From an uncultured Lachnospiraceae bacterium (GTDB lineage Bacteria > Bacillota > Clostridia > Lachnospirales > Lachnospiraceae): a stretch of 64,000 nt of DNA. Position numbers and translations under genes: made by a program. The notes under the pieces are model-generated. The model was not told where the DNA came from, searched no databases, and saw only the letters and a program-made list of their open reading frames with translations. Positions 1 to 8,674 of the stretch are shown here, piece by piece (within the stretch, counting starts at the first letter, position 1; each line of letters starts with the position of its first letter). The stretch spans positions 49,491 through 113,490 of the forward strand of contig CAJUDS010000009.1 in the NCBI GenBank assembly GCA_910585345.1, in the 5' to 3' direction.

Positions 1-1860
1 CTGGATATCCGGATCATTGTTTACCACATCCGCAACGGAAGTAATCAGCTTAATTGTCAGTTTTGCAATCTTATACCCGGCCGCCGCCTTTGCGCCAAAA
101 ATAAAGGTCCGCGGATAAAATTCCATCTCCGGATTATCTTTAATCTGATTATAAAGATACATGACATGGAGAATATTCAAAAGCTGCCTCTTGTATTCAT
201 GAAGTCTCTTCACCTGTACGTCAAAGATAGAGCGTGGATCTACATCAACGCCGTTATGCTCTTTAATATACGCGGCAAGGCGCACCTTATTGCGGTATTT
301 AATATTCATAAACTCATGCTGCGCTTTTTTGTCCTCCGCATAGAGCGCCAGTTTGCTGATTGCCGGCAGGTTGGTGATCCATTCGTCGCCGACCTTCTCC
401 GTCACCCATTTCGCAAGCAGCGGATTGCCGTGCAGCAGGAAACGCCGCTGCGTAATGCCGTTTGTCTTATTGTTAAATTTTTCAGGCATCATTTCATAGA
501 AGTCACGAAGCTCCTGTTTCTTCAGGATCTCCGTATGCAGCCTTGCCACACCGTTAACCGAATATCCGGCAGCGATCGCCAAATGCGCCATCTTTACCTG
601 GCCGTCATAAATAATCGCCATTTTGGCAATCTTGTTATTGTCGCCCGGATATTTTTTCTGGATCTCAATAATAAATCTGCGGTTAATCTCTTCAATAATC
701 TGATAAATACGGGGAAGCAGTCTTGAGAACAACTCAATCGGCCACTTTTCCAGCGCTTCCGCCATAATCGTATGGTTCGTATAGGCGCATGTCTTCGTCG
801 TAACGTCCCATGCTTCATCCCAGGTCAGATAGTATTCATCCATGAGCAGCCGCATCAATTCCGCAACCGCAACCGTCGGATGGGTATCGTTTAACTGGAA
901 TGTAGCCTTCTCGTAGAATTTACGCACGTCAGAATGGCTTCTCATATATTTCGATACGGCTTCCTGCACGGAAGCGGAAATAAAGAAATACTGTTGTTTC
1001 AGACGCAGTTCTTTTCCCGCATAATGGTTGTCGTTTGGATATAACACTTCTACAATATTTCTCGCCAGGTTTTCTTCTTCCACAGCCTTCTGGTAATCCC
1101 CTTTGTCAAAGGAATTAAGCTTGAAACTCTCGATCGCCTGTGCATCCCAGATACGGAGCGTATTTACATTGCCGTTGCCATAGCCGATAATTGGCAGGTC
1201 ATACGGAATCGCCTGTACGGACTGATATCCTTCCTGCACAAAGTGCTGTCTGCCCTTTTCGTCAGTGCGCACCGTCACATAACCGCCGAATTTTACGACT
1301 TTGGCATATTCCGGCCGACGCAGTTCAAAAGGATTGCCGTCAACGAGCCAGTTGTCCGGCACCTCTACCTGATAGCCGTCCCTGATTTCCTGCTTGAACA
1401 TGCCATAATGATAGCGAATGCCGCATCCGTACGCAGCATAGCCCAGCGTTGCAAGAGAATCCAGAAAACAAGCGGCCAGACGGCCCAGACCGCCATTGCC
1501 CAGAGCCGGATCAGGCTCCTGATCCTCAATCAAATTGATATCCACACCCAGTTCTTCCAACGCCTCTGCGGCATCCTGATATGCCTGCAGATTGATCATG
1601 TTATTCCCCAGAGCGCGTCCCATCAGAAATTCCATCGACATATAATAAACAATCTTTACGTCCTGCTTTTCATACGCCTTTTGGCTGTCCATCCAATGAT
1701 CCACAATGGCGTCTTTGATGGCATAGGAAACCGCCTGGAATATTTGCTGCGGGGTCGCCTCCTCCATCGTCTTGCGATACAATGTTTTTACATTATACAA
1801 TACACTGCGTTTAAACAATTCCTTGTCAAAACTCAATTTTTTCACTTGTTTCTTAAGCAT
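1..1860 (-). CDS. glgP: glycogen phosphorylase (3' end beyond window)
   Basis: This gene encodes an alpha-glucan phosphorylase, which releases glucose-1-phosphate from glycogen in the cytoplasm using pyridoxal phosphate. The reading frame is open from the ATG at 1860 to the window edge, so the first 620 residues are present. It shows the family blocks GNGGLGRLAACFLDSLATLG near residue 120, the segment FQLNDTHP, and KRLHEYKRQLLN near residue 550. The PLP lysine region lies outside the window, so integrity of the active site cannot be judged. A GAGGAG Shine-Dalgarno sits 6 bases before the start. It follows ileS on the same strand, while glgC and glgD lie 16 kb away. Identity is very secure. 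Confidence 0.97.
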   Translation of the reverse strand, partial: MLKKQVKKLSFDKELFKRSVLYNVKTLYRKTMEEATPQQIFQAVSYAIKDAIVDHWMDSQKAYEKQDVKIVYYMSMEFLMGRALGNNMINLQAYQDAAEALEELGVDINLIEDQEPDPALGNGGLGRLAACFLDSLATLGYAAYGCGIRYHYGMFKQEIRDGYQVEVPDNWLVDGNPFELRRPEYAKVVKFGGYVTVRTDEKGRQHFVQEGYQSVQAIPYDLPIIGYGNGNVNTLRIWDAQAIESFKLNSFDKGDYQKAVEEENLARNIVEVLYPNDNHYAGKELRLKQQYFFISASVQEAVSKYMRSHSDVRKFYEKATFQLNDTHPTVAVAELMRLLMDEYYLTWDEAWDVTTKTCAYTNHTIMAEALEKWPIELFSRLLPRIYQIIEEINRRFIIEIQKKYPGDNNKIAKMAIIYDGQVKMAHLAIAAGYSVNGVARLHTEILKKQELRDFYEMMPEKFNNKTNGITQRRFLLHGNPLLAKWVTEKVGDEWITNLPAISKLALYAEDKKAQHEFMNIKYRNKVRLAAYIKEHNGVDVDPRSIFDVQVKRLHEYKRQLLNILHVMYLYNQIKDNPEMEFYPRTFIFGAKAAAGYKIAKLTIKLITSVADVVNNDPDIQ

Positions 1861-1891
1861 GATGTTCTCCTCTTATTTCTCCTTTACTTCA

Positions 1892-1936
1892 GATGATTGC
1901 GAAACCATGTAACCGCTTCGCAATCATCCGTTTTTT
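1892..1936. other. 12-bp stem hairpin in glgP-ileS gap
   Basis: Arms at 1892-1903 and 1917-1928 are perfect inverted repeats. On the plus strand the stem is followed by a T run (1931-1936), like an intrinsic terminator, but no plus-strand gene precedes it. On the minus strand, where ileS and glgP are read, there is no T run after the stem. It could be a structured glgP leader or a terminator for antisense transcription. Confidence 0.5.
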
Positions 1937-1978
1937 CTTCATTATGCCAGTTTGCATAAATATTTGCAAGTATTGTAT

Positions 1979-4900
1979 TTAACATTTTTCCACGCCAATG
2001 GTTACATTTTCCCCATTGATATCCCACGCTTTGCTGTGAACGGCCGCTCTGTCATACACAATTTCCTCTGCCAGAACCTTACCGCTGATTCCCTGCGCAT
2101 TTTTGCGCACAATCGCTGCAATCTTTTCATTCCCCTGTAGTGTTACAATAATATGATCCATAACCTCAAAGCCTGCCTCTTTGCGCATCGTCTGAATTTT
2201 ACTGATCACTTCATATACAAATCCTTCCTCGCGCAGCGCTTCAGACAACTTGGTGTCCAGCACTACCGTAATGCCGCCGTAACTTTCTGACACAAAGCCT
2301 TCCACCTGGGCTGCGTCAATCAGCAGATCTTCTTTTTCCAGTACCTCTTTTTTCCCATCCAGTGTTACGGTAAGCGTGCCTTTTTCATTGATCTCGTCCA
2401 TGGCTTTATTGCCGTTTAAACCTGCCAGCACTTCCTTCAAAGCATTAATCTGCCTGCCAAAGCGTCTCCCCAGTGTCTTTAGCTGCGGCTTGAAAGTATA
2501 AGAGGTAAAGTCCCTTACATCCTGGGAATAAACGACTTCTTTTACATTCAGTTCGTCTTCTATAATTTCCTGATAGAAATCGGATAACTCTTCCTGCGCC
2601 TTCACATACATCCTGCCGATCGGCTGACGGTTTTTGATACCGGCAGTATTTCTCGCCGCCCGTCCCAGCACAACTGTCTCCAGCACGGATTCCATGTCCT
2701 CTTCCAGTTTTTTGTCAATTACAGACTCATCCGCTGCCGGAAAATCACATAAATGAATACTTTCCGGCGCCGACTGGTCTATACTTCTCACAAGATTCTG
2801 ATAGATCTGCTCTGTCATAAAGGGGATCATCGGTGCGGCTGCCTTGGCAACCGTTACCAGCGCCGTATACAGGCTCATATAGGCATTGATCTTATCCTGC
2901 TCCATTCCTTTGGCCCAGAACCGCTCTCTCCCCCGCCTTACATACCAGTTGCTCATCTCATCCACAAAATCCTGCAGAGCCCTGGCTGCTTCCGGAATAC
3001 GGTAATTTTCCAGATCGTAGTCAACCTCTTTCACAAGAGTATTCATCTTTGATAAAAGCCATTTATCCATCACCGGCAGTTTTTCATATTCCAGTTTATA
3101 CTGTGTGGCGTCAAAGCCGTCAATATTGGCATACAACACAAAAAATGCATACGTATTCCACAGCGTACCCATAAACTTACGCTGCCCTTCCATTACCGCT
3201 TTGCCATGGAAACGGTTCGGAAGCCATGGTGCGGAATTGATATAAAAATACCAGCGGATAGCGTCTGCGCCATACTGTGCAAGCGCGTCAAAAGGATCTA
3301 CCGCATTCCCCTTCGATTTACTCATCTTCTGACCGTTTTCATCCTGCACATGACCGAGGACAATCACATTTTCATAAGGCGCCTTGTTAAACAACAGGGT
3401 CGACTCCGCCAGCAGCGAATAAAACCAGCCCCTTGTCTGGTCCACTGCTTCAGAAATGAACTGCGCCGGGAACTGCTGCGCAAACAGCTCTTTGTTTTCA
3501 AACGGGTAATGATGCTGTGCAAACGGCATGGCGCCAGAATCAAACCAGCAGTCGATTACCTCTGGTACGCGATGCATTTCTCCGCCGCACTGCGGGCACT
3601 TCACTGTAATTTCATCAATATACGGCCGGTGAAGCTCTACCGTGCGCGCCTTTGGATTACCGCTCATCTGTTCCAGCTCTTCCCGGCTTCCGATGGCATG
3701 CATATGGCCGCATCCGCACTCCCATACATTCAGCGGCGTTCCCCAATACCGGTTACGGGAAATGCCCCAGTCCTGAATATTTTCCAGCCAGTCGCCAAAA
3801 CGCCCCTTGCCGATCGACTCCGGTATCCAGTTGATCGTATTGTTATTGCGGATCAGGTCTTCGCGCACCGCTGTCATTTTGATAAACCAGGACTCCCGCG
3901 CATAATAGATCAGCGGCGTGTCACACCGCCAGCAGAACGGATAATCATGCTCAAATTTCGGCGCGTCAAACAATTTGCCTTCTTTGTCCAAATCTTTTAA
4001 AATATCCGGATCCGCGTCTTTGACAAACTTTCCTCCATAAGGAGTCTCCTCCGTCATATTGCCTCTGCCGTCTACAAACTGTACAAACGGAAGATCATAT
4101 TTTCTGCCCACCTGTGCGTCGTCTTCCCCGAAAGCCGGTGCGATGTGGACGATTCCCGTACCGTCCGACATCGTTACATAACTGTCGCATGTCACATAAT
4201 GTCCTTTTTTCCGCTGCTTTGCCGCAGCCTCCCCCGCACAGGCAAACAGAGGTTCATACTCTTTATATTCCAAATCTTTTCCCGTATACGTCTCCAAAAC
4301 CTCGTAAGCCGCCCGTCCGTTTTCCGTATCCGCCAGCCTGCCGAGCACTTTATCCAGCAGCGCCTGCGCCATATAATAGGTATAACCGTCCGCCGCCTTC
4401 ACTTTCACATAAGTCTCATCCGGATTTACGCAGAGCGCCACATTGGACGGCAGTGTCCACGGCGTCGTCGTCCACGCTAGGAAATACGCCTCTTCTCCGG
4501 CCACCCGGAAGCGTACGACCGCCGAGCGCTCTTTCACCGCCTTATACCCCTGTGCCACCTCATGCGAGGAAAGCGGCGTCCCGCACCGCGGACAGTAAGG
4601 TACAATTTTAAAGCCTTTGTATAGCAGTCCCTTCTTCCAGATCTCTTTTAAAGCCCACCACTCAGACTCAATATAATCATCGTGATAGGTCACATACGGA
4701 TCATCCATATCGGCCCAAAATCCTACTGTACCGGAAAAATCCTCCCACATGCCCTTGTATTTCCATACGCTCTCCTTACATTTGGAAATAAACGGATCAA
4801 GGCCGTACTCTTCGATCTGCTCTTTGCCGTCCAGGCCCAGCAGTTTTTCCACTTCCAGCTCCACCGGCAGGCCATGGGTATCCCAGCCCGCCTTTCTCGG

Positions 4901-5137
4901 TACCATATACCCCTTCATTGTCCTGTAGCGGGGAATCATGTCTTTGATCACACGCGTCAGCACATGGCCGATGTGCGGCTTGCCGTTAGCAGTCGGCGGT
5001 CCGTCATAAAACGTATAGGTCTCACCCTCTTTCCGGCTTTCCATACTTTTTTTGAAAATATCATTTTCCCGCCAGAATTTTTCGATTTCTTTTTCTCTTT
5101 CAACAAAGTTTAAATCTGTCGATACCTTTTGGTACAT
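1979..5137 (-). CDS. ileS: isoleucyl-tRNA synthetase
   Basis: This class I aminoacyl-tRNA synthetase charges tRNA-Ile with isoleucine and edits misactivated valine. The HIGH motif is at residues 55-58 (in GKPHIGHVL) and KMSKS is near residue 604. The segment WDTHGLPVELEVEK and the length of about 1052 residues are closer to the longer, eukaryote-like IleRS type than to the roughly 920-residue type of many Firmicutes. An ATG exists 15 bases upstream at 5152, but the GGAGGG inside that extension is well placed for the ATG at 5137 and the protein then starts MYQKVSTDLNF, so 5137 is chosen. Expression is controlled by the T-box leader upstream. Confidence 0.97.
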   Translation of the reverse strand: MYQKVSTDLNFVEREKEIEKFWRENDIFKKSMESRKEGETYTFYDGPPTANGKPHIGHVLTRVIKDMIPRYRTMKGYMVPRKAGWDTHGLPVELEVEKLLGLDGKEQIEEYGLDPFISKCKESVWKYKGMWEDFSGTVGFWADMDDPYVTYHDDYIESEWWALKEIWKKGLLYKGFKIVPYCPRCGTPLSSHEVAQGYKAVKERSAVVRFRVAGEEAYFLAWTTTPWTLPSNVALCVNPDETYVKVKAADGYTYYMAQALLDKVLGRLADTENGRAAYEVLETYTGKDLEYKEYEPLFACAGEAAAKQRKKGHYVTCDSYVTMSDGTGIVHIAPAFGEDDAQVGRKYDLPFVQFVDGRGNMTEETPYGGKFVKDADPDILKDLDKEGKLFDAPKFEHDYPFCWRCDTPLIYYARESWFIKMTAVREDLIRNNNTINWIPESIGKGRFGDWLENIQDWGISRNRYWGTPLNVWECGCGHMHAIGSREELEQMSGNPKARTVELHRPYIDEITVKCPQCGGEMHRVPEVIDCWFDSGAMPFAQHHYPFENKELFAQQFPAQFISEAVDQTRGWFYSLLAESTLLFNKAPYENVIVLGHVQDENGQKMSKSKGNAVDPFDALAQYGADAIRWYFYINSAPWLPNRFHGKAVMEGQRKFMGTLWNTYAFFVLYANIDGFDATQYKLEYEKLPVMDKWLLSKMNTLVKEVDYDLENYRIPEAARALQDFVDEMSNWYVRRGRERFWAKGMEQDKINAYMSLYTALVTVAKAAAPMIPFMTEQIYQNLVRSIDQSAPESIHLCDFPAADESVIDKKLEEDMESVLETVVLGRAARNTAGIKNRQPIGRMYVKAQEELSDFYQEIIEDELNVKEVVYSQDVRDFTSYTFKPQLKTLGRRFGRQINALKEVLAGLNGNKAMDEINEKGTLTVTLDGKKEVLEKEDLLIDAAQVEGFVSESYGGITVVLDTKLSEALREEGFVYEVISKIQTMRKEAGFEVMDHIIVTLQGNEKIAAIVRKNAQGISGKVLAEEIVYDRAAVHSKAWDINGENVTIGVEKC

Positions 5138-5163
5138 CCATTTTCCCTCCATTTTTTAACTGC

Positions 5164-5369
5164 CGTTTCTTTTCCGAAAATGCTCCGCATTTCCGCCCGG
5201 TACAATACACCTGACTCGAGAAATCTTTCTGCGATTTCTCTCGTTTCTGCGACATGAGCCGGATGGAAATGGTTCCATTTCCATCGGAAACAGCGAACAG
5301 CCGCCGGCAAATAAATTTGCCGTTTCCTCTTCTCGTTTCCTTTCGAAAATGCTCCGCATTTCCGCCCGG
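5164..5369 (-). repeat. 26-bp direct repeat and three hairpins in ileS leader
   Basis: A 26-bp perfect direct repeat occurs at 5175-5200 and 5344-5369, with partly similar flanks (imperfect over about 35 bp). Between the copies lie three inverted repeats: 5218-5225 with 5233-5240, 5262-5272 with 5275-5285, and 5305-5312 with 5315-5322. The block sits after the T-box terminator and before the ileS start, where a T-box leader normally ends quickly. It may be a small inserted repeat element or extra leader structure. No protein-coding signal is convincing here. Confidence 0.7.
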
Positions 5370-5380
5370 CTCATTGTTAA

Positions 5381-5673
5381 CGCAAAAAATCCATGTCCGT
5401 AAAAGGACATGGATAAAATCTCCGTGTTACCACCCGTTACGCATACTCCCGGCATTTGCGCATACGGCTATCTCCCTATGCTCATCCCGTTTTATATGGC
5501 TTCCCATAACGGAGGAATTCCGCCGCCATTTACTCTGCTGCAATCACCACGCATTTCAACGCCGGGACTCAGAAGTGATATTCAGCCATTTCCTACTGGT
5601 ACCGGGTTCACACCATCCCCGGCTCTCTGGCACGTTTGGAAAATGCCTACTGTCTTCGTCATCGTCTTTCTCT
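5381..5673 (-). promoter_or_regulatory. T-box leader (isoleucine) of ileS
   Basis: Read on the minus strand this is a classical T-box riboswitch, which senses uncharged tRNA-Ile. The conserved T-box core GGGTGGTAACACGGAGA lies at 5435-5419. The stem I specifier region contains ATC (5579-5577), an isoleucine codon, followed by A. The terminator stem is 5405-5413 with 5390-5398, followed by a T run (complement of 5384-5389). The leader starts just after a strong promoter and ends about 245 bases before the ileS start. Confidence 0.95.
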
Positions 5674-5679
5674 TGTTGT

Positions 5680-5709
5680 ATTATAAAGCCAGGATTTTGG
5701 CGATGTCAA
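5680..5709 (-). promoter_or_regulatory. sigma-A promoter of the ileS T-box leader
   Basis: On the minus strand TTGACA (5709-5704) and TATAAT (5685-5680) both match consensus exactly with an 18-base spacer. The expected transcription start is near 5673, giving the T-box leader a sensible 5' end. Confidence 0.85.
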
Positions 5710-5788
5710 GAGCAAATACAGTTTCTTTCTTCTATCAATCGTAGAAATGATTGTCTGCATACCAGTCCTATTGCGCATAAAAACCGCT

Positions 5789-6766
5789 CTACCGTATAAC
5801 CGCAAATATCATTTCTGCCGCATAGGTCAAAAGCATCATAATTCCTCCCACCCGGGTAATCACCTTTCCTTTTTTTGAAAAGAGATACACTAAAATACTT
5901 ATCCCGCTCAATATAAGCATATCATAGATCGATGCTGTATTGACCCCAATGGGATGAATTGCCGAAGAAATGCCTAGTATAAATAAAACATTAAATATGT
6001 TGGAACCGACGATATTTCCAACTGCAAGGCCGGCTTCTCCCTTTTTAGCCGCAACTACAGATGTAACCAGTTCCGGCAGCGACGTGCCCACGGCGACTAT
6101 CGTAAGCCCTGTTAAAGTTTCCGACATCCCAAAAGCCTTTGCCACTGTCCTGGCTCCATAGATAACTGCCTGCCCGCCTCCAATAATCAAAGCTAAGCCC
6201 AATAAAATTAACACGACACACTTCCAGAGGGGAATTTTTTCTCCGAATTCCTCATTCCCTGCCTTTTTCTTCGCATCCGCTATGAGATAAAATAGATAGC
6301 CGCAAAAGAAAGCGAGTAAAACGACACCCGTGAATCTGCCCACGCTGCCTACAATTTCTTCCATTTCACATCGCAGAAACGCTCCGTCAAACAATACTCC
6401 GGCGCTGGTCAGCAATAACAGCAGCACAGTCGATACAATAGAAATAGGAAAATCTCTTTTTAAAATCACCTGATCTACCGGCACCGGATGGATAACCGCA
6501 CAAATGCCCAATACGCCAAGCAGATTAAATGTATTGGAACCGGCCACATTACTTAATGCGATCTCATTTGCGCCCTGCAGCGCCGCCAAGGCGCTCACCG
6601 CCAATTCGGGCGCGCTTGTGCCCATCGCTACAATCGTCAGTCCAATAATGACTTTCGATATCTTAAAGTTTCCCGCAAGGGCGGAACTCCCATCTACAAA
6701 GAAATCAGCCCCTTTTATTAAAGAGATAAATCCCATCCCAAGCAATAATAAATGTAATCCTATCAT
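5789..6766 (-). CDS. CaCA-family calcium/sodium antiporter
   Basis: This is an integral membrane cation exchanger of the Ca2+/cation antiporter superfamily (YrbG-like). It has the two inverted alpha repeats expected: GLTIVAMGTSAPELAVS near residues 43-59 and GLTIVAVGTSLPELVTS near residues 220-236, each followed by a GSN-F-N segment. About ten hydrophobic segments are visible across 325 residues. GGAGGG precedes the ATG with 6-base spacing. The gene stands alone behind a structured leader with a terminator, which suggests control by a metal ion. Na+/Ca2+ exchange is the family's usual activity; a role in Mn2+ export is an inference from the leader. Confidence 0.92.
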   Translation of the reverse strand: MIGLHLLLLGMGFISLIKGADFFVDGSSALAGNFKISKVIIGLTIVAMGTSAPELAVSALAALQGANEIALSNVAGSNTFNLLGVLGICAVIHPVPVDQVILKRDFPISIVSTVLLLLLTSAGVLFDGAFLRCEMEEIVGSVGRFTGVVLLAFFCGYLFYLIADAKKKAGNEEFGEKIPLWKCVVLILLGLALIIGGGQAVIYGARTVAKAFGMSETLTGLTIVAVGTSLPELVTSVVAAKKGEAGLAVGNIVGSNIFNVLFILGISSAIHPIGVNTASIYDMLILSGISILVYLFSKKGKVITRVGGIMMLLTYAAEMIFAVIR

Positions 6767-6873
6767 ACCTTTCCCTCCGCCAATATTATTTTTTACACGC
6801 AGCGTTCACGTAAATACCTCTTCCGGGTTTTGTGTTTCATATGGCCCGCTCCTGATACAGTTTGCCGGGGAAT

Positions 6874-6919
6874 AAAAAAAGCGAGATTTTACTGCAATTC
6901 TATGCAGTAAAAGTCTCGC
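6874..6919 (-). terminator. leader terminator before the antiporter gene
   Basis: Arms at 6881-6896 and 6903-6919 pair over 16 bases with one bulged G. On the minus strand the stem is followed by seven T residues. It lies between the putative aptamer and the antiporter start, the position of a riboswitch expression platform. Confidence 0.85.
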
Positions 6920-6935
6920 TTTTTATAATATGCTC

Positions 6936-7011
6936 CGAAGGGTCCTCCCCTTGTATTGACGAAACACACTACGCAGTTCGTATTAACCACGCAAGCTACT
7001 CCCTAATACCG
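6936..7011 (-). promoter_or_regulatory. probable yybP-ykoY (Mn2+) riboswitch aptamer
   Basis: On the minus strand the leader begins with GGGAGTAGC (7003-6995) and closes with GGACCCTT (6946-6939). These match the hallmark 5' GGGGAGUAGC and 3' GACCUUU strands of the yybP-ykoY manganese aptamer, and AGGG can pair with CCCT to close P1. It lies between a strong promoter and an intrinsic terminator. The internal stems were not fully resolved by eye, so the class assignment is moderate. Confidence 0.55.
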
Positions 7012-7017
7012 ATTATT

Positions 7018-7046
7018 AATATAGTAAATCATCTCCTGTTTGTCAA
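7018..7046 (-). promoter_or_regulatory. sigma-A promoter of the antiporter leader
   Basis: On the minus strand TTGACA (7046-7041) is 17 bases from TATATT (7023-7018). The start would be near 7011, immediately before the putative aptamer. Confidence 0.8.
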
Positions 7047-7080
7047 GATGAAGTTTCTCTTTCGATTTTCAGCAATGGGA

Positions 7081-7109
7081 TTGATTTCTTTCCCCACTTC
7101 TTCTATGAT
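7081..7109 (+). promoter_or_regulatory. sigma-A promoter of the nicotinate PRTase gene
   Basis: TTGATT (7081-7086) and TATGAT (7104-7109) are separated by 17 bases. It is divergent from the antiporter promoter and places the start about 20 bases before the pncB start codon. Confidence 0.7.
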
Positions 7110-7136
7110 AGAGGGAAAGCATGTAGGAGGTGCATT

Positions 7137-8588
7137 ATGGACAGACAAAACCTGACCCTCATGACCGATCTGTACGAATTGACGATGATGCAGGGATATT
7201 TCCGACACAAAGACCAGAACGAAACCGTTATTTTCGACGTATTCTACCGCAACAATCCTTTAGACAGCGGCTACGCCATCTCTGCCGGTCTGGAACAAGT
7301 TATAAACTATATTAAAAATCTGCATTTTTCCAGGCAGGATATTGATTATCTCGCAAGTCTTGGTATTTTTGACAAAGACTTTCTGGATTATCTGGAAACG
7401 TTTCATTTCAGAGGCGATATCTATGCCATTCCGGAAGGCACTGTGATCTTCCCCCGAGAACCGCTGGTTAAAGTGATTGCCCCGATTATGGAAGCGCAGT
7501 TAGTGGAAACGGCTATTTTAACCATTCTCAACCACCAATGTCTGATTGCCACAAAAGCATCCCGTGTCTGCTACGCGGCAAGAGGAGACGGTATTATGGA
7601 ATTCGGTCTGCGGCGGGCACAGGGACCCGATGCAGGTATTTACGGTGCGAGAGCGGCTGTGATCGGCGGTTGTACAGGTACAAGCAATGTCCTGGCCGGA
7701 CAGCTTTTTGACATCCCTGTCAAAGGCACCCACGCCCATAGCTGGATTATGAGTTTTCCTGATGAATATACGGCATTTAAAACCTATGCGGACATGTACC
7801 CTTCCGCATGCATTCTGCTGGCAGACACCTATGATACGCTCAAATCCGGTGTACCCAACGCCATCCGCGTATTCCGGGAAATGAGGCAGGCCGGTATCCC
7901 TCTCACCTTTTACGGCATCCGTCTTGACAGCGGCGATCTCGCTTATCTGTCAAAAAAAGCACGTAAAATGCTGGATGCGGCAGGTTTCCCCGACGCTGTA
8001 ATATCCGCTTCCAACGATCTGGATGAATTTCTGATCGACAGTTTAAAGGCACAGGGAGCCGCTATCACTTCCTGGGGAGTCGGCACAAATCTGATTACTT
8101 CCAAAGACTGTCCCTCTTTTGGCGGTGTATATAAACTGGCAGCAGTCATGAAAAAGGACGGCAGCTTCATTCCTAAAATAAAGCTGTCAGAAAATACGGA
8201 GAAAATTACAAATCCCGGCAACAAGACAATCTACCGTGTCTATGAAAAAGAAAGCGGTAAAATCAAAGCCGATTTGATTTGTCTCGTCGATGAAGCATAC
8301 GCCGAAGACGAGCCCTTACTCCTGTTCGATCCCCACGCGCCTTGGAAAAAGACAAGGCTGGCGCCCGGCACTTACACGTTGCGCGAAATTATGGTTCCTG
8401 TATTCAGGAACGGCGAATGTATTTATGAAACACCGAAAACCATGGAGATCAGAGAATACTGCCAGAAAGAGCTAAACACCCTGTGGGACGAAACAAGACG
8501 GCTCGTAAACCCGCACAATGTCTATGTCGATCTTTCAAAGAAGTTATACGATATGAAAATCAGCCTGCTCGACCAGATGAGCCAATAA
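7137..8588 (+). CDS. pncB: nicotinate phosphoribosyltransferase
   Basis: The enzyme makes nicotinate mononucleotide from nicotinate and PRPP, the first step of NAD salvage. The 483-residue protein begins with the family signature LMTDLYELTMMQGYF. It carries GTHAHSW near residue 200, containing the histidine phosphorylated during catalysis in this family, and SGDLAYLSKKARKMLD in the type II PRTase fold. AGGAGG precedes the ATG. It is a single-gene unit between its own promoter and a hairpin terminator. Confidence 0.96.
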   Translation: MDRQNLTLMTDLYELTMMQGYFRHKDQNETVIFDVFYRNNPLDSGYAISAGLEQVINYIKNLHFSRQDIDYLASLGIFDKDFLDYLETFHFRGDIYAIPEGTVIFPREPLVKVIAPIMEAQLVETAILTILNHQCLIATKASRVCYAARGDGIMEFGLRRAQGPDAGIYGARAAVIGGCTGTSNVLAGQLFDIPVKGTHAHSWIMSFPDEYTAFKTYADMYPSACILLADTYDTLKSGVPNAIRVFREMRQAGIPLTFYGIRLDSGDLAYLSKKARKMLDAAGFPDAVISASNDLDEFLIDSLKAQGAAITSWGVGTNLITSKDCPSFGGVYKLAAVMKKDGSFIPKIKLSENTEKITNPGNKTIYRVYEKESGKIKADLICLVDEAYAEDEPLLLFDPHAPWKKTRLAPGTYTLREIMVPVFRNGECIYETPKTMEIREYCQKELNTLWDETRRLVNPHNVYVDLSKKLYDMKISLLDQMSQ

Positions 8589-8617
8589 ACAGCTTGTATT
8601 ATAAAAATAAAAACTTT

Positions 8618-8652
8618 GGGCCGTTGTCTCCACCTGACAACGGCCCTATTTC
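8618..8652. terminator. terminator between pncB and spoVT
   Basis: An 11-bp perfect stem (8618-8628 with 8636-8646) separates the convergent pncB and spoVT genes. The plus side continues TATTTCATT and the minus side reads into AAAGTTTTTATTTTTA, so it can serve both directions. Confidence 0.75.
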
Positions 8653-8674
8653 ATTACTATTTCTACCAACTTTG

